Of a stretch of 54,709 bases of DNA, positions 16,368 to 24,516 are shown piece by piece. The notes under the pieces were generated by a model, which saw only the letters and a list, made by a program, of their open reading frames with translations, did not search any database and was not told the DNA's origin. Source of the stretch: Akkermansiaceae bacterium UBA4589 (lineage in GTDB: Bacteria > Verrucomicrobiota > Verrucomicrobiia > Verrucomicrobiales > Akkermansiaceae). The translations under genes and the position numbers were made by a program. The stretch spans positions 1 through 54,709 of the forward strand of contig DGJT01000045.1 of assembly GCA_002387565.1 (NCBI GenBank), read 5' to 3'. How positions within the stretch are numbered: position 1 is the stretch's first letter; every line of letters begins with the position of its first letter.

Positions 16368-17639
16368 ATGCCAAGAGTTCCTATTACGATGCCACAGTTA
16401 GGTGAATCTATTGCCGAGGCTAAAATTTTGCGTTTGCTTGTAAAAGTGGGCGATCAGGTAGAGGTTGATCAAGAAATTATTGAAGTAGAAACCAGTAAAG
16501 CAACGATGGCTGTAACCACGTTGTGTGCAGGCACCATGCTAGACTTTATCTGTGAAGAAGATGTCACCTACGCGGTTAATTCAGTACTTGGTTTTATTGA
16601 GGCAACAGAAGAAGAGATTGCTAAAACTGGGGTTATGACGACCGATCAACTAGAGAGTGGCACCAAAGGTTCAGAACAAAAACCAGAAAGTCCAGAGGCT
16701 GACTCAAATGCAGAACCGCAACAAGAGAGTAAGAGTCATTTCGATGTGCCTAACCAAGAGTCAGACAGCTACTACCAACCTAAAGAAGTCAAGCCAAGTA
16801 TTGACGGATTACCAGTGCCAGCCGTGGTTAAAGGTGTTGAATATATCTCACCTCGTATGCGTGCACGTATGGATGAATTAGGACTACAAGAGCCTGACTT
16901 ATCAGCAATATCAGGAACAGGTTCAGCAGGTAGAGTCACTATTCAGGATTTAGAAAAATTCTTAGAAGACGTTGATGCTTGGCCACGTGAAGAAGCTTCA
17001 TTCATGCGCCTTAAAGTAGCGGATGCAATGCGTCGTAGTTGGAATAGACCATTGGCAACTGTAGGACGTCCTGTCGTGTTGGATACACTATTAGAGCACC
17101 GTTCACAGGCAACTCCTAAACCGAGTTTAACCCTTTATATCTTACGTGCTTTTGCGATAGCCTTAGGTGAAGATGCTCGTACAGCAGGCTACCTAGTCGG
17201 TAAAAATATTGTGAGACCTAAAAGTATTGATTTAGGGATTGCGGTACAGGTAGCAGATGGGGTGATGGTGCCAGTGATTAAAGATGTTAATCTTAAAACA
17301 ACGGCTCAACTTTTTGACGAGTATCAAAATTTAGTAGAGTTAGCTCGTAAGCGTCGCTTGACCGAGGAGCAAACCAAAGGAGGTATTGCTACGGTGACTA
17401 ATTTTGGTACATTTGGACTGACTTGGGGAACTCCAATTCCATTACCTAATGAAACATTAATTTTAGGTATGGGAGCAGGACGCAAAGAACCTGTCTGGAG
17501 CGAGCAAGTACAGGCTTTTGTCCCTGTGACACAGGCTGAACTCATGTTAACCTTTGATCACCGTGTGGTTGATGGTGGTGATGCAGGAATTTTAATTAAT
17601 CGAGTTCAGGATTTACTCCAAACTCCAGAGGAGCTTTAA
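16368..17639 (+). CDS. pdhC: Dihydrolipoamide acyltransferase (E2)
   Basis: The 423-residue core enzyme has one N-terminal lipoyl domain (residues 1-80, lipoyl Lys in VETSKATM) and an acidic, Gln/Ser-rich linker. The peripheral-subunit-binding domain reads YISPRMRARMDELG then SGTGSAGRVTIQDLEKF. The C-terminal catalytic domain ends in FDHRVVDGGDAG, with the His-Asp acetyltransferase site. It transfers the acetyl group from E1 to CoA. No dihydrolipoamide dehydrogenase (E3) follows; the next gene is crcB with a 1-bp gap. Confidence 0.9.
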   Translation: MPRVPITMPQLGESIAEAKILRLLVKVGDQVEVDQEIIEVETSKATMAVTTLCAGTMLDFICEEDVTYAVNSVLGFIEATEEEIAKTGVMTTDQLESGTKGSEQKPESPEADSNAEPQQESKSHFDVPNQESDSYYQPKEVKPSIDGLPVPAVVKGVEYISPRMRARMDELGLQEPDLSAISGTGSAGRVTIQDLEKFLEDVDAWPREEASFMRLKVADAMRRSWNRPLATVGRPVVLDTLLEHRSQATPKPSLTLYILRAFAIALGEDARTAGYLVGKNIVRPKSIDLGIAVQVADGVMVPVIKDVNLKTTAQLFDEYQNLVELARKRRLTEEQTKGGIATVTNFGTFGLTWGTPIPLPNETLILGMGAGRKEPVWSEQVQAFVPVTQAELMLTFDHRVVDGGDAGILINRVQDLLQTPEEL

Positions 17640-17640
17640 G

Positions 17641-18060
17641 ATGATGACAGGCTTAGGTTTAAAGTTGTGCTTATGGGTTATGCTAGGCGGAGCTTTAGGC
17701 GCTGTAAGTCGCTACTTAATCACACAAGTTTTTGATCAGTACTTAGTCAAAACATCTCTATCTATCGGGATGTTGACCTGTAATATTGTAGGTTGTTTTT
17801 TATTCGGGTGGGTCAGTGCCTGGCTTAGTACTAAGAACCAAGATGCAGGTGAGGCGAGCATCGCTTTTTTAACGGCTTTTCTCATTTCTGGGTTTTTAGC
17901 TAGTTTTACGACTTTTTCTTCTTGGATAGCGGAGAGTAATAAGATAGGAAATATAGAGTTATTATCTTTGCTTAAAATGGCAGGGTACTTTATATTGAGC
18001 GTACTTTTGGGCTTGAGCTTTTTAGTGCTGGGCAATAAATGTTATCTTTGGTTCAAGTAA
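17641..18060 (+). CDS. crcB: CrcB/FluC fluoride channel
   Basis: The 139-residue, four-helix membrane protein matches the Fluc dimeric fluoride exporter. It has GGALGAVSRYLI at the start, GMLTCNIVGCFLFGW with the conserved Asn, and GFLASFTTFSSW with the Phe-box TTFS. It begins 1 bp after the E2 stop, with tandem ATG codons, and its stop overlaps the next gene's start (TAATG). No fluoride riboswitch can sit directly upstream because there is no leader, so expression probably follows the pdh transcript. Confidence 0.92.
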   Translation: MMTGLGLKLCLWVMLGGALGAVSRYLITQVFDQYLVKTSLSIGMLTCNIVGCFLFGWVSAWLSTKNQDAGEASIAFLTAFLISGFLASFTTFSSWIAESNKIGNIELLSLLKMAGYFILSVLLGLSFLVLGNKCYLWFK

Positions 18061-19127
18061 TGTCTTCATCTACAATTAATTTATTCAAGCAACAAGAAAT
18101 TGTCAGCCCACTTGCTTGGTTGAAATCTGGAGCCGCCAAAAAGCTGCCAGTCAAAGACTTACAAAAAGCGCTTACCCAAGTTGATGAGTTAATCACGGCT
18201 CAATTAGACGATTTTTCTGCCGTGATTAAGCCATGTATGGCAGATATTTGTCAGACCCAAGGCAAGCGTATTAGACCTACCTTGACCTTACTTATGGCGG
18301 GAGCCATTGACGAGATAGGCGAGGAGCATATACGTTTAGCTGCTATTTTAGAGCTCATTCATGTGGCTAGTTTAGTGCACGATGATGTGATTGATAAAGC
18401 CGATATTCGCCGTGGGGAAAAGACTTCGCATGAGAAATGGGGCAACAATGTCGCCGTACTACTTGGGGACGCTCTATTTGCGCAGGCGTTACTCTTATCT
18501 AGTGGATTCACTCAGCGTGAAGTGGCTCGCCGTATAGGCGAAGTCGCACGTGACTTATGCCAAGGAGAAATAGAGCAGAGCTTCCGCTGTTTTGATTTAA
18601 ACATGAGCGAAGCTGACTATATTGATATTATTGGCAAAAAAACAGGACTTCTGTTTGCCGCGGCAACTGGACTTAGTGCTCTTATTAGCGAAATTGATGA
18701 AGAGCAACAACAGCAACTTTTTGACTATGGCATGAACATAGGTGTGGCTTATCAAATCTATGATGATTGTTTAGATTTACTTAGTGATGAATCCTCTCAA
18801 CAAGCCAGTCAAAAAACTCTCAATACAGATTTAGACAAAGGCAAGCTCACATGGCCTATTTTACAGATTATCGAACATTCATCAGCTGAACAACAAGCTT
18901 ACTTCACCAAAGGGGTTGAAGATGAGCAACCACTGGACTTAGAGTTGCTCAAGCAAGCAGACGGCTACCAGCAAGGCTTACAAATAAGTGCAGAAAAAGG
19001 ATTATCAATTATAGCGCAAGCACGTAAAAATATAGAGCATCTTAATGAATCTCCGTATCAGCTGGCGATTTTAGAAATAACCAACTATATTGAATCTCTT
19101 TTGTTAGAGGTTATTAAAAAAGACTAA
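18060..19127 (+). CDS. ispB: Polyprenyl diphosphate synthase (IspB-like)
   Basis: Starting at the ATG that overlaps the crcB stop, the product is 355 residues. It is a trans-isoprenyl diphosphate synthase with the first Asp-rich motif DDVIDKADIRRG, GDALFAQAL, and the second Asp-rich motif YDDCLDLL. Such enzymes extend farnesyl diphosphate with IPP to make quinone side chains. A start 21 bp upstream is in frame but less likely. It is somewhat longer than E. coli IspB because of a divergent C-terminal third. Exact chain length cannot be read from the sequence. Confidence 0.87.
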   Translation: MSSSTINLFKQQEIVSPLAWLKSGAAKKLPVKDLQKALTQVDELITAQLDDFSAVIKPCMADICQTQGKRIRPTLTLLMAGAIDEIGEEHIRLAAILELIHVASLVHDDVIDKADIRRGEKTSHEKWGNNVAVLLGDALFAQALLLSSGFTQREVARRIGEVARDLCQGEIEQSFRCFDLNMSEADYIDIIGKKTGLLFAAATGLSALISEIDEEQQQQLFDYGMNIGVAYQIYDDCLDLLSDESSQQASQKTLNTDLDKGKLTWPILQIIEHSSAEQQAYFTKGVEDEQPLDLELLKQADGYQQGLQISAEKGLSIIAQARKNIEHLNESPYQLAILEITNYIESLLLEVIKKD

Positions 19128-19136
19128 GTCTTTTTT
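19116..19136 (+). terminator. Terminator overlapping the ispB-like stop codon
   Basis: Aaaaaagac (19116-19124) and gtctttttt (19128-19136) form a 9-bp stem whose three-base loop is the TAA stop codon, followed by the T-run. It should end the pdh-crcB-isoprenyl transcript. Confidence 0.75.
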
Positions 19137-19186
19137 AATGGGTAGGCGCAGCTTATCTCACCTCATCTGCTGTGTTCTTTAAGGAC

Positions 19187-19385
19187 ATAGCAGTAGCTTT
19201 TTCTACAGCTAGCCCTTAAACGCCTTGCATCTAAGGTAAGCTAAGCCACTACAAGGTAAGTAGAGATAAATTGTGAAAACTTGTTCTTTTAGCGATAAAA
19301 GACAGCTATCTCAAATTTTAAGCAAGACGAGTAGATCTCTACATACCTCACTTAAAATTCTCTTGCACCGCCTTTTTTCATCTAA
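19187..19385 (+). repeat. Intergenic hairpin repeats, copies 2 and 3
   Basis: Copy 2 has GTAG 19193-19196, a six-base loop and CTAC 19203-19206, and matches 9905-9952 through ctagccctta and catctaa. Copy 3 (19285-19385) has agcgataaaag, a GTAG-atct-CTAC hairpin at 19331-19342 and a ttgcaccgccttttttcatc tail. It aligns to 42727-42830. The loops differ while the stem bases are kept. No open frame covers the element. Confidence 0.6.
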
Positions 19386-19408
19386 ACCCCTTAAGTTTTT
19401 AATTTCCT

Positions 19409-19446
19409 CCCTTTGCGTCTTGGCGGTTTAGCGTGAGGTTTATTAT
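19409..19446 (+). repeat. Dispersed tttgcgtcttggcgg repeat, copy 2
   Basis: It matches 10639-10672 over about 33 bp with a few substitutions, and its right half is the start of the 126-bp tandem unit. Confidence 0.6.
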
Positions 19447-19704
19447 AACCCACTCGAATAGCTTAGACGTTTCATAGCTAGGAATGCAGTTTGTGTAGTA
19501 CTTAGCCCACAATTCTTAATTTTCCATTATCAACTCTTAATTAATCGAGCGGTTTAGCGTGAGGTTTATTATAACCCACTCGAATAGCTTAGACGTTTCA
19601 TAGCTAGGAATGCAGTTTGTGTAGTACTTAGCCCACAATTCTTAATTTTCCATTATCAACTCTCAATTAATCGAGCGGCTTGGCGTGAGGTTTTAGAGCG
19701 GTGG
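19423..19704 (+). repeat. 126-bp tandem duplication plus partial third copy
   Basis: Units start at 19423 and 19549. They are identical except for one base seen near their ends (ctcttaattaa against ctctcaattaa). A partial third unit begins at 19675 and diverges after gaggtttta. Each unit carries the tagcgtgaggttta motif and the AT-rich ttttccattatcaactct motif found near the ilv cassette. Two copies with no spacer pattern exclude CRISPR. Confidence 0.85.
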
Positions 19705-19773
19705 TTTTAGCGTGCATTTTTCTATGTTTTGGGTTGTTCCTGTAGTGGTTTCTATGGTTGTATAACTTTCGAT

Positions 19774-21030
19774 ATGGGTAAAGCGGTAATTACAGGGATG
19801 GGGCCAGTGACAGTGTTGGGCACTGGTAAGTCTGGTTTTGAGGCGGCTTTATTTTCGCAGCAGATGCCAAAGTGGCAAGTGACAGACCAAGGTGTGGGTG
19901 GTTATCTGATTGCAGATACGGATATAGAAAATGCTTGGGCTAGGCTCAAGCAGGATTACCCTGAACTCAAGATGCCTAAGCATGTGGACAAAGTGACAGA
20001 GATATCTCTGCTAGCATCTTTATTAGCCTTAGAGGATGCTAGGCTAATAGAATCTATGGAGTCTTTAAAAGTAACCAGTAAGCAGGCTGATCGTTGGGCT
20101 GTGACTTATGGGTCAGCTCTGAGTGGTTTTTCGCAAGCTGAAGCAGGGCATGAGCAGTATTTGGAGGCTAAAAAATCAGGTGGCAGGTATAGAGCTAAGC
20201 CGTCAGTATCTCTGGAGTTATTACATGTGACTCCGTCTGCTCAGGTGGCGATGTTATTAGGGATCACAGGTCAGGCAACGGCGCATGCTAATTCTTGTGC
20301 GGCAGGGCATACAGCTCTCATTGAGGCGCAACGACTTATTGAGCTAGGCTTGGCAGATGTGGTGATTGCTGGCTCGACTGAGTGTCCTATGGCTCCCTAC
20401 ACCGCTGATGCTCTCACCTCGCTTAAAGTTGTGTCACCTAAGCAACTCATGCAGCCTTGTACTCAAGATAGAGACGGGTTTGTATTTGCTGAAGGCTCTG
20501 CATTTTTTATTGTTGAATCAGAAAGCCATGCTCTAGCTAGGGGGGCGCATATCTATGCTAAAATTGCAGGGAACGCGATGGGGAATGAAGCTGCGCATAT
20601 GACTCAACCTAGAGATGAAGGGGTTTCAGTCGCTGCGATTATGACTAAGGCGTTGCGTGCTGCCGATATTTGGGAAACTCAGGTGGACGCCTGCGTGTTG
20701 CATGCCAGTGCCACTCCGCAGAATGATAAAAACGAAGCTTTAGCCATGGCTAGGGTTTTTGAAGAGAGCGGACATCAGCCATTGACAGTCGCTCTGAAAG
20801 CTAGGTTTGGTCATAGCTTAGGCTCTGCCTCTGCTATTCAAGTAGCTGCTATACTGCTGATGATGCAGCGTAATGAGAGCCCTTATTTAGGTCTAAAGCA
20901 AGATCTTGATGAAAGTCTTGAGCTGAGTATTTGCCCTCAGGGAGCTAAATTACCTATGAAAGTAGTGGTCTCTAATGCTTTTGGTTTTGGAGGGATTAAT
21001 ACCAGTATGATTTTTACAGCCTTTGATTGA
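19774..21030 (+). CDS. Beta-ketoacyl-ACP synthase (KAS I/II, FabF-like)
   Basis: From the ATG giving MGKAVITGMGPVTVLG, which matches the family's beginning, the product is 418 residues. An upstream start would add 15 non-family residues. The catalytic triad is intact: Cys175 (NSCAAGHTAL), His310 (LHASATPQND) and His347 with Lys342 (ALKARFGHSLG), plus the terminal AFGFGGINTS loop. It condenses malonyl-ACP with acyl-ACP. It stands alone between a repeat spacer and the XylR-like regulator, without acyl carrier protein or other fab genes. It could therefore be a second, specialised KAS rather than the main FabF. Confidence 0.85.
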   Translation: MGKAVITGMGPVTVLGTGKSGFEAALFSQQMPKWQVTDQGVGGYLIADTDIENAWARLKQDYPELKMPKHVDKVTEISLLASLLALEDARLIESMESLKVTSKQADRWAVTYGSALSGFSQAEAGHEQYLEAKKSGGRYRAKPSVSLELLHVTPSAQVAMLLGITGQATAHANSCAAGHTALIEAQRLIELGLADVVIAGSTECPMAPYTADALTSLKVVSPKQLMQPCTQDRDGFVFAEGSAFFIVESESHALARGAHIYAKIAGNAMGNEAAHMTQPRDEGVSVAAIMTKALRAADIWETQVDACVLHASATPQNDKNEALAMARVFEESGHQPLTVALKARFGHSLGSASAIQVAAILLMMQRNESPYLGLKQDLDESLELSICPQGAKLPMKVVVSNAFGFGGINTSMIFTAFD

Positions 21031-21082
21031 ATTGAGGTGAGTTAATTTATTTTACTCACTGACGCCCATGACGATGAGGACA

Positions 21083-22240
21083 TCAGGAGTCTTTCTTTTC
21101 ATCTTGATTTTTTCTGAAATAACTAGGGCTATGACCTGTCATTCTTTTAACAAAGTTAGATAGACCTGCTGCATCAGAGAAGCCGGATTGATGAGATATG
21201 CGCTCTAAATTTAAGGTGCTATCTCTAAGCTGTACGATGATTTGCTTGAGCTTTATATCCCTAATTAAATGTGCAGGTCCGGGGAGAGAGCACTCTTGGA
21301 AAATACGCTCAAGCCCTCTTCTAGAGAGTCCACAAGCTTTAGCTACATCATTGACTTTAATATTATTAAGAGCATTTTTTTCAATAAAGTGTGATGCTTT
21401 TTGATGAATAAGTTTATGCCTATCTACTTTGTGACTAGACTCACGTATAAAGATTTTAATAGGTGATGGCACTGCTGAAGTTTCTTTAGGGAGTAAGCCT
21501 AGCGTTTGAGCTAATTGAACAGCTGCTTTGCGACCAATGCTTTGTGCATTTAAATCAATGCTCGAGAGTGCAGGCTCGGTTGACTCACAAAGAAGTCGGT
21601 CATTATCAATGCCTATAACTATAACTTCGTCTGGGACTATAATACCTAAGATTTCACAGGCATGAATAATATCTAGTCCAGCCTCATCGTTACATGCTAG
21701 AATTCCGCAAGGTTTAGGCAGTTCAGCAATCCATTGACCTATTTTTTCAATACCTGTTAGATGTGCTTTGTAAGACTTATCAATAGAGAAGCTACTAAAA
21801 TTAACGTGGTTTAATTGAGCGTACTTTTCAAATTCTTGGTTCCTCTTTTCTGACCAAGAGACTCCTTGCCAATTTAAAAACCCCCAATAATCTAAATTAA
21901 GAAAATTAAATTCTTGTCCAACTAGTTTAGCGATTTGAGCATCATCCACATGTGGACCATTAAGATGCTCTGTTGATATTTCTTCACTAGAACGAATGAA
22001 TACAGAAGGTATATCAAGGTTTTGAATAAGATTAACAATATTAGCAGAGACACCTCTAGCTATAACTCCGTCTATTTGTCGTTTTCTAAATATTCTTTCA
22101 AACTCTTTTTCACTAAGAAGGTTAGGCAGGAACCAAACATTCCAATTAAAATCACTAGATGAACGAGTTGACAAGACGCCCTCCAAAACTCCTCTGGCAA
22201 AAAAACCAGTAATATCACCTATATATATAATGTTTTTCAT
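21083..22240 (-). CDS. XylR-type AraC-family transcriptional regulator
   Basis: The 385-residue protein has an N-terminal periplasmic-binding-protein-like sugar domain of LacI/XylR type, including ILACNDEAGLDIIHACEILGI and VIGIDNDRLLC. A C-terminal AraC double helix-turn-helix follows (about residues 280-378, with VNDVAKACGLSRRGLERIF and ISHQSGFSDAAGLSNFVKRMTG). XylR-like regulators of this build respond to sugars and usually activate adjacent catabolic genes. It is divergent from the 2-hydroxyacid dehydrogenase that opens the uronate cluster, so it is the obvious candidate regulator. The ligand is unknown; a uronate or its glycoside is the inference. Confidence 0.9.
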   Translation of the reverse strand: MKNIIYIGDITGFFARGVLEGVLSTRSSSDFNWNVWFLPNLLSEKEFERIFRKRQIDGVIARGVSANIVNLIQNLDIPSVFIRSSEEISTEHLNGPHVDDAQIAKLVGQEFNFLNLDYWGFLNWQGVSWSEKRNQEFEKYAQLNHVNFSSFSIDKSYKAHLTGIEKIGQWIAELPKPCGILACNDEAGLDIIHACEILGIIVPDEVIVIGIDNDRLLCESTEPALSSIDLNAQSIGRKAAVQLAQTLGLLPKETSAVPSPIKIFIRESSHKVDRHKLIHQKASHFIEKNALNNIKVNDVAKACGLSRRGLERIFQECSLPGPAHLIRDIKLKQIIVQLRDSTLNLERISHQSGFSDAAGLSNFVKRMTGHSPSYFRKNQDEKKDS

Positions 22241-22404
22241 GGTTTTATTTGTTTATACTTAGCTTCATAATATAATTGACTAAGGTAGATGTCAAACTAT
22301 TATTTTTAATTTAAGATACCTATTTTTAATTGTCGCAAAATAAAAATCACTTAGGCGCAAGTCAATATGGGCATAGAATGTCAAACCAGTTAATATACTG
22401 CTTT
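22241..22404 (+). promoter_or_regulatory. Divergent regulatory region of the uronate cluster
   Basis: A promoter-like pair lies at 22276-22281 (ttgact) and 22298-22303 (tattat) with 16-bp spacing, reading toward the cluster. Downstream, tcgcaaaat (from 22333) and gcgcaagt (from 22355) form a direct repeat about 22 bp apart, near two helical turns, as AraC-type regulators prefer. The operator assignment is tentative: only one pair is seen. Confidence 0.45.
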
Positions 22405-23412
22405 ATGAAAACTATTTACGTTTCCAAAACCTGTTATAAAAAAGCGCAGGAAACCTTTGAAAAATTTAATAAGCAGACTGATTATGTATTTGAATCTGTT
22501 GACGACAATGAACTCTCATTAGCTAAAGCAATTGCATTAAATAATGTGTCAGCGTTTATTGCTGACATTGTTCCGTATCAGAAAGAGTTATATGAAGCTC
22601 TTCCTGCTGGTGGAATTATCGCTCGCTATGGTGTTGGGCATGATAGTATAGATAAAGAGTTAGCCTCTGCTAATGGTATATATGTGACTAATACCCCTGG
22701 AGTGCTTGATAATGCGGTAGCAGAGCATGCTTGTTGGATGCTAGGTAGTGTGTCGCGTCATGTGCATCAAGCTCATCAATCACTAGTTGAAGGTGATTGG
22801 AATCCTCAGGTTGGGGTTGAGCTCAAAAATAAAAAAGTGACGATTTTAGGCTTTGGAGGAATTGGTCAAAGTCTTTGTCAGAAGCTGAGCTTTGGTTTTG
22901 GTATGCAGGTTACTGGAGTAGGTAGATCTACAGTGGAGCAGTTTGCATTAAAAAATCAGTCAAATATAGAACAATTAAAAGCTAAGTTAGGTTTTCATAA
23001 TTATACTCATAATATAGATGAAGCTATTGCGGATGCTGACTATGTGGTCTTGTTAATGCCTGTGTCAGCAGAAACTCAACACATGGCAAATGCCGATTTT
23101 TTTCAAAAAATGAAACCTTCTGCTGTTTTCGTGAATTCAGCACGAGGTGCGCTCGTTTGTGAAAACAACCTCTACGATGCGCTGAATCAAGGAGTGATAG
23201 CTGCAGCTGCGGTTGATGTATTTGAAGTAGAGCCTTACGTTCCTCAATCTACGGATAAAGATTTGCGAACTCTCTCTAATTTATTGGTCACTCCACATGT
23301 AGGCTCTAATACAGTAGAATCTAATGCAGCTATGGCGACTAGCGCTATTCAAAATATTATAACTATCATTGAGCATGGTGCAAATGCATGCCCTAATATT
23401 ATTAACCCTTAA
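22405..23412 (+). CDS. D-isomer-specific 2-hydroxyacid dehydrogenase
   Basis: The ATG giving MKTIYVSKTC is preferred over an upstream TTG and yields 335 residues. The NAD domain has ILGFGGIGQSLCQKL. Catalytic residues are visible: Arg in NSARGALV, Glu in VDVFEVEP and His in TPHVGSN. Family members reduce 2-keto acids (glyoxylate, hydroxypyruvate, 2-ketogluconate) or oxidise phosphoglycerate. As the first gene of the uronate cluster it more likely handles a sugar-acid-derived keto acid than serine synthesis. The actual substrate cannot be read from the sequence. Confidence 0.85.
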   Translation: MKTIYVSKTCYKKAQETFEKFNKQTDYVFESVDDNELSLAKAIALNNVSAFIADIVPYQKELYEALPAGGIIARYGVGHDSIDKELASANGIYVTNTPGVLDNAVAEHACWMLGSVSRHVHQAHQSLVEGDWNPQVGVELKNKKVTILGFGGIGQSLCQKLSFGFGMQVTGVGRSTVEQFALKNQSNIEQLKAKLGFHNYTHNIDEAIADADYVVLLMPVSAETQHMANADFFQKMKPSAVFVNSARGALVCENNLYDALNQGVIAAAAVDVFEVEPYVPQSTDKDLRTLSNLLVTPHVGSNTVESNAAMATSAIQNIITIIEHGANACPNIINP

Positions 23413-23420
23413 TTACACCC

Positions 23421-24509
23421 ATGTCCGAATCATTTTTTAAAGTTGATGTAGAAGAGCACAATCAATTGGTGGCTAAAGCTTATCAAGCAAGAGGTTTTGA
23501 TGCTCAAGAGTCTATGGAGGCTGCGCGTATGGCTGCAGCTGCAACATGGCATGGTAATCGTACACATAATGCGCTAAAAGCTCTGCATTTAGACGAGCTT
23601 TTTGGTTCATCTGTAGGAGGATGTACTCCATCTGCTCAAATAGAGGTACTATCTAGTAGATTTAAGGCTTCTGAAGTCTGGGACGCGAATAAAAAACTAG
23701 GGCAGTCAGTTGCCAAAAGGGCGTTTGATAGAGCGATTGAATTAGCCGATGAATACGGTATTGGCATGGTTTCAGTGGATAATGCTTTTCACTATTTATG
23801 GGGTGGAGGTTATGTGATTGAAGCTGCAAAAAAAGGTTATATTGCCTATACTAATTGTACTTCTACTTTAGCTGAGGTTGTTCCTTTTATGGGTAAAACA
23901 GCTACATTAGGAACGAACCCTCATAGTTGGGGTTTTCCTACTGTAGACGCCTTAGGGTATCCTATTTGTATTGATTGGGCCACTTCTACAGTCGCTATGG
24001 GGCGAGTCCAGCAACTTAAAAGAGAAGGAGGTCAATTGCCACCTAACGCTGCTGTTGATGCCGAGGGGAATCCTACTCAAGACCCTCATGAGGTTAGCGC
24101 TCTATTACCATTTGGAGGGCATAAGGGTTATGGACTTTCCTTGATTAATGAATTAATGGCGGCTTATATTGGAGGCTCTTTACCTATACATCGAGGACTA
24201 AAAGCTCCAAATGCAGACGAGAAAATCACAACGTCATTTTTCTTTCAAATCATTCACCCTGAAGCTTTATCAGCTAATGCCTTTGCTTGTGGTAGAGATC
24301 AATCACAAAACATTAAAGCGGTCATTGATAATATTCTTACAACAGGTAATGAAAAAAGTCTGTTACCAGGGCAGCTCGAAGCTCAAGCAGCTAAACGTTC
24401 TGAACAGGCAGGTGGTTTATTATTTAGTGAGGCTGAGATTGATGAGCTCAATATCATTGCAACCAAGCTCAATATAAAGCCGTTGACTAAAATTATGTTT
24501 AACTCTTAA
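23421..24509 (+). CDS. Ldh_2 family (malate/L-lactate/ureidoglycolate-type) dehydrogenase
   Basis: The 362-residue NAD(P)-dependent oxidoreductase of the Ldh_2 fold shows WHGNRTHNALK near the N-terminus (counterpart of SHGxxR with the catalytic His), GTNPHSWGFP, DWATSTVAMGRVQ and LPFGGHKGYGLSLINEL. The family includes 2,3-diketo-L-gulonate reductase, sulfolactate dehydrogenase and ureidoglycolate dehydrogenase. It is 8 bp after the 2-hydroxyacid dehydrogenase and 7 bp before uxaC, so a role in sugar-acid reduction is likely. The substrate is unproven. Confidence 0.85.
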   Translation: MSESFFKVDVEEHNQLVAKAYQARGFDAQESMEAARMAAAATWHGNRTHNALKALHLDELFGSSVGGCTPSAQIEVLSSRFKASEVWDANKKLGQSVAKRAFDRAIELADEYGIGMVSVDNAFHYLWGGGYVIEAAKKGYIAYTNCTSTLAEVVPFMGKTATLGTNPHSWGFPTVDALGYPICIDWATSTVAMGRVQQLKREGGQLPPNAAVDAEGNPTQDPHEVSALLPFGGHKGYGLSLINELMAAYIGGSLPIHRGLKAPNADEKITTSFFFQIIHPEALSANAFACGRDQSQNIKAVIDNILTTGNEKSLLPGQLEAQAAKRSEQAGGLLFSEAEIDELNIIATKLNIKPLTKIMFNS

Positions 24510-24516
24510 AATTTTG

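Noticed and set aside
17560..17640. Fluoride riboswitch before crcB
   Set aside because: The crcB start is 1 bp from the E2 stop, so there is no room for an untranslated aptamer, and no such fold is visible in the end of the E2 gene.
19423..19704. CRISPR-like repeat array
   Set aside because: Only two and a fraction copies of a 126-bp unit lie back to back, with no unique spacers and no cas genes nearby.
447..21030. Secondary-metabolite cluster from the SDR and the ketoacyl synthase
   Set aside because: The two genes are about 19 kb apart with housekeeping genes between, and there is no acyltransferase, ACP or NRPS/PKS module.
21037..21059. Terminator between the ketoacyl synthase and regulator genes
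   Set aside because: A gtgagt/actcac stem of six base pairs exists, but without a T-run on either side and with a long loop, so support is too weak to list as a terminator.
22405..23412. Serine-pathway SerA
   Set aside because: The protein lacks a C-terminal ACT domain, is short, and sits first in a sugar-acid operon; a general 2-hydroxyacid dehydrogenase is the safer call.
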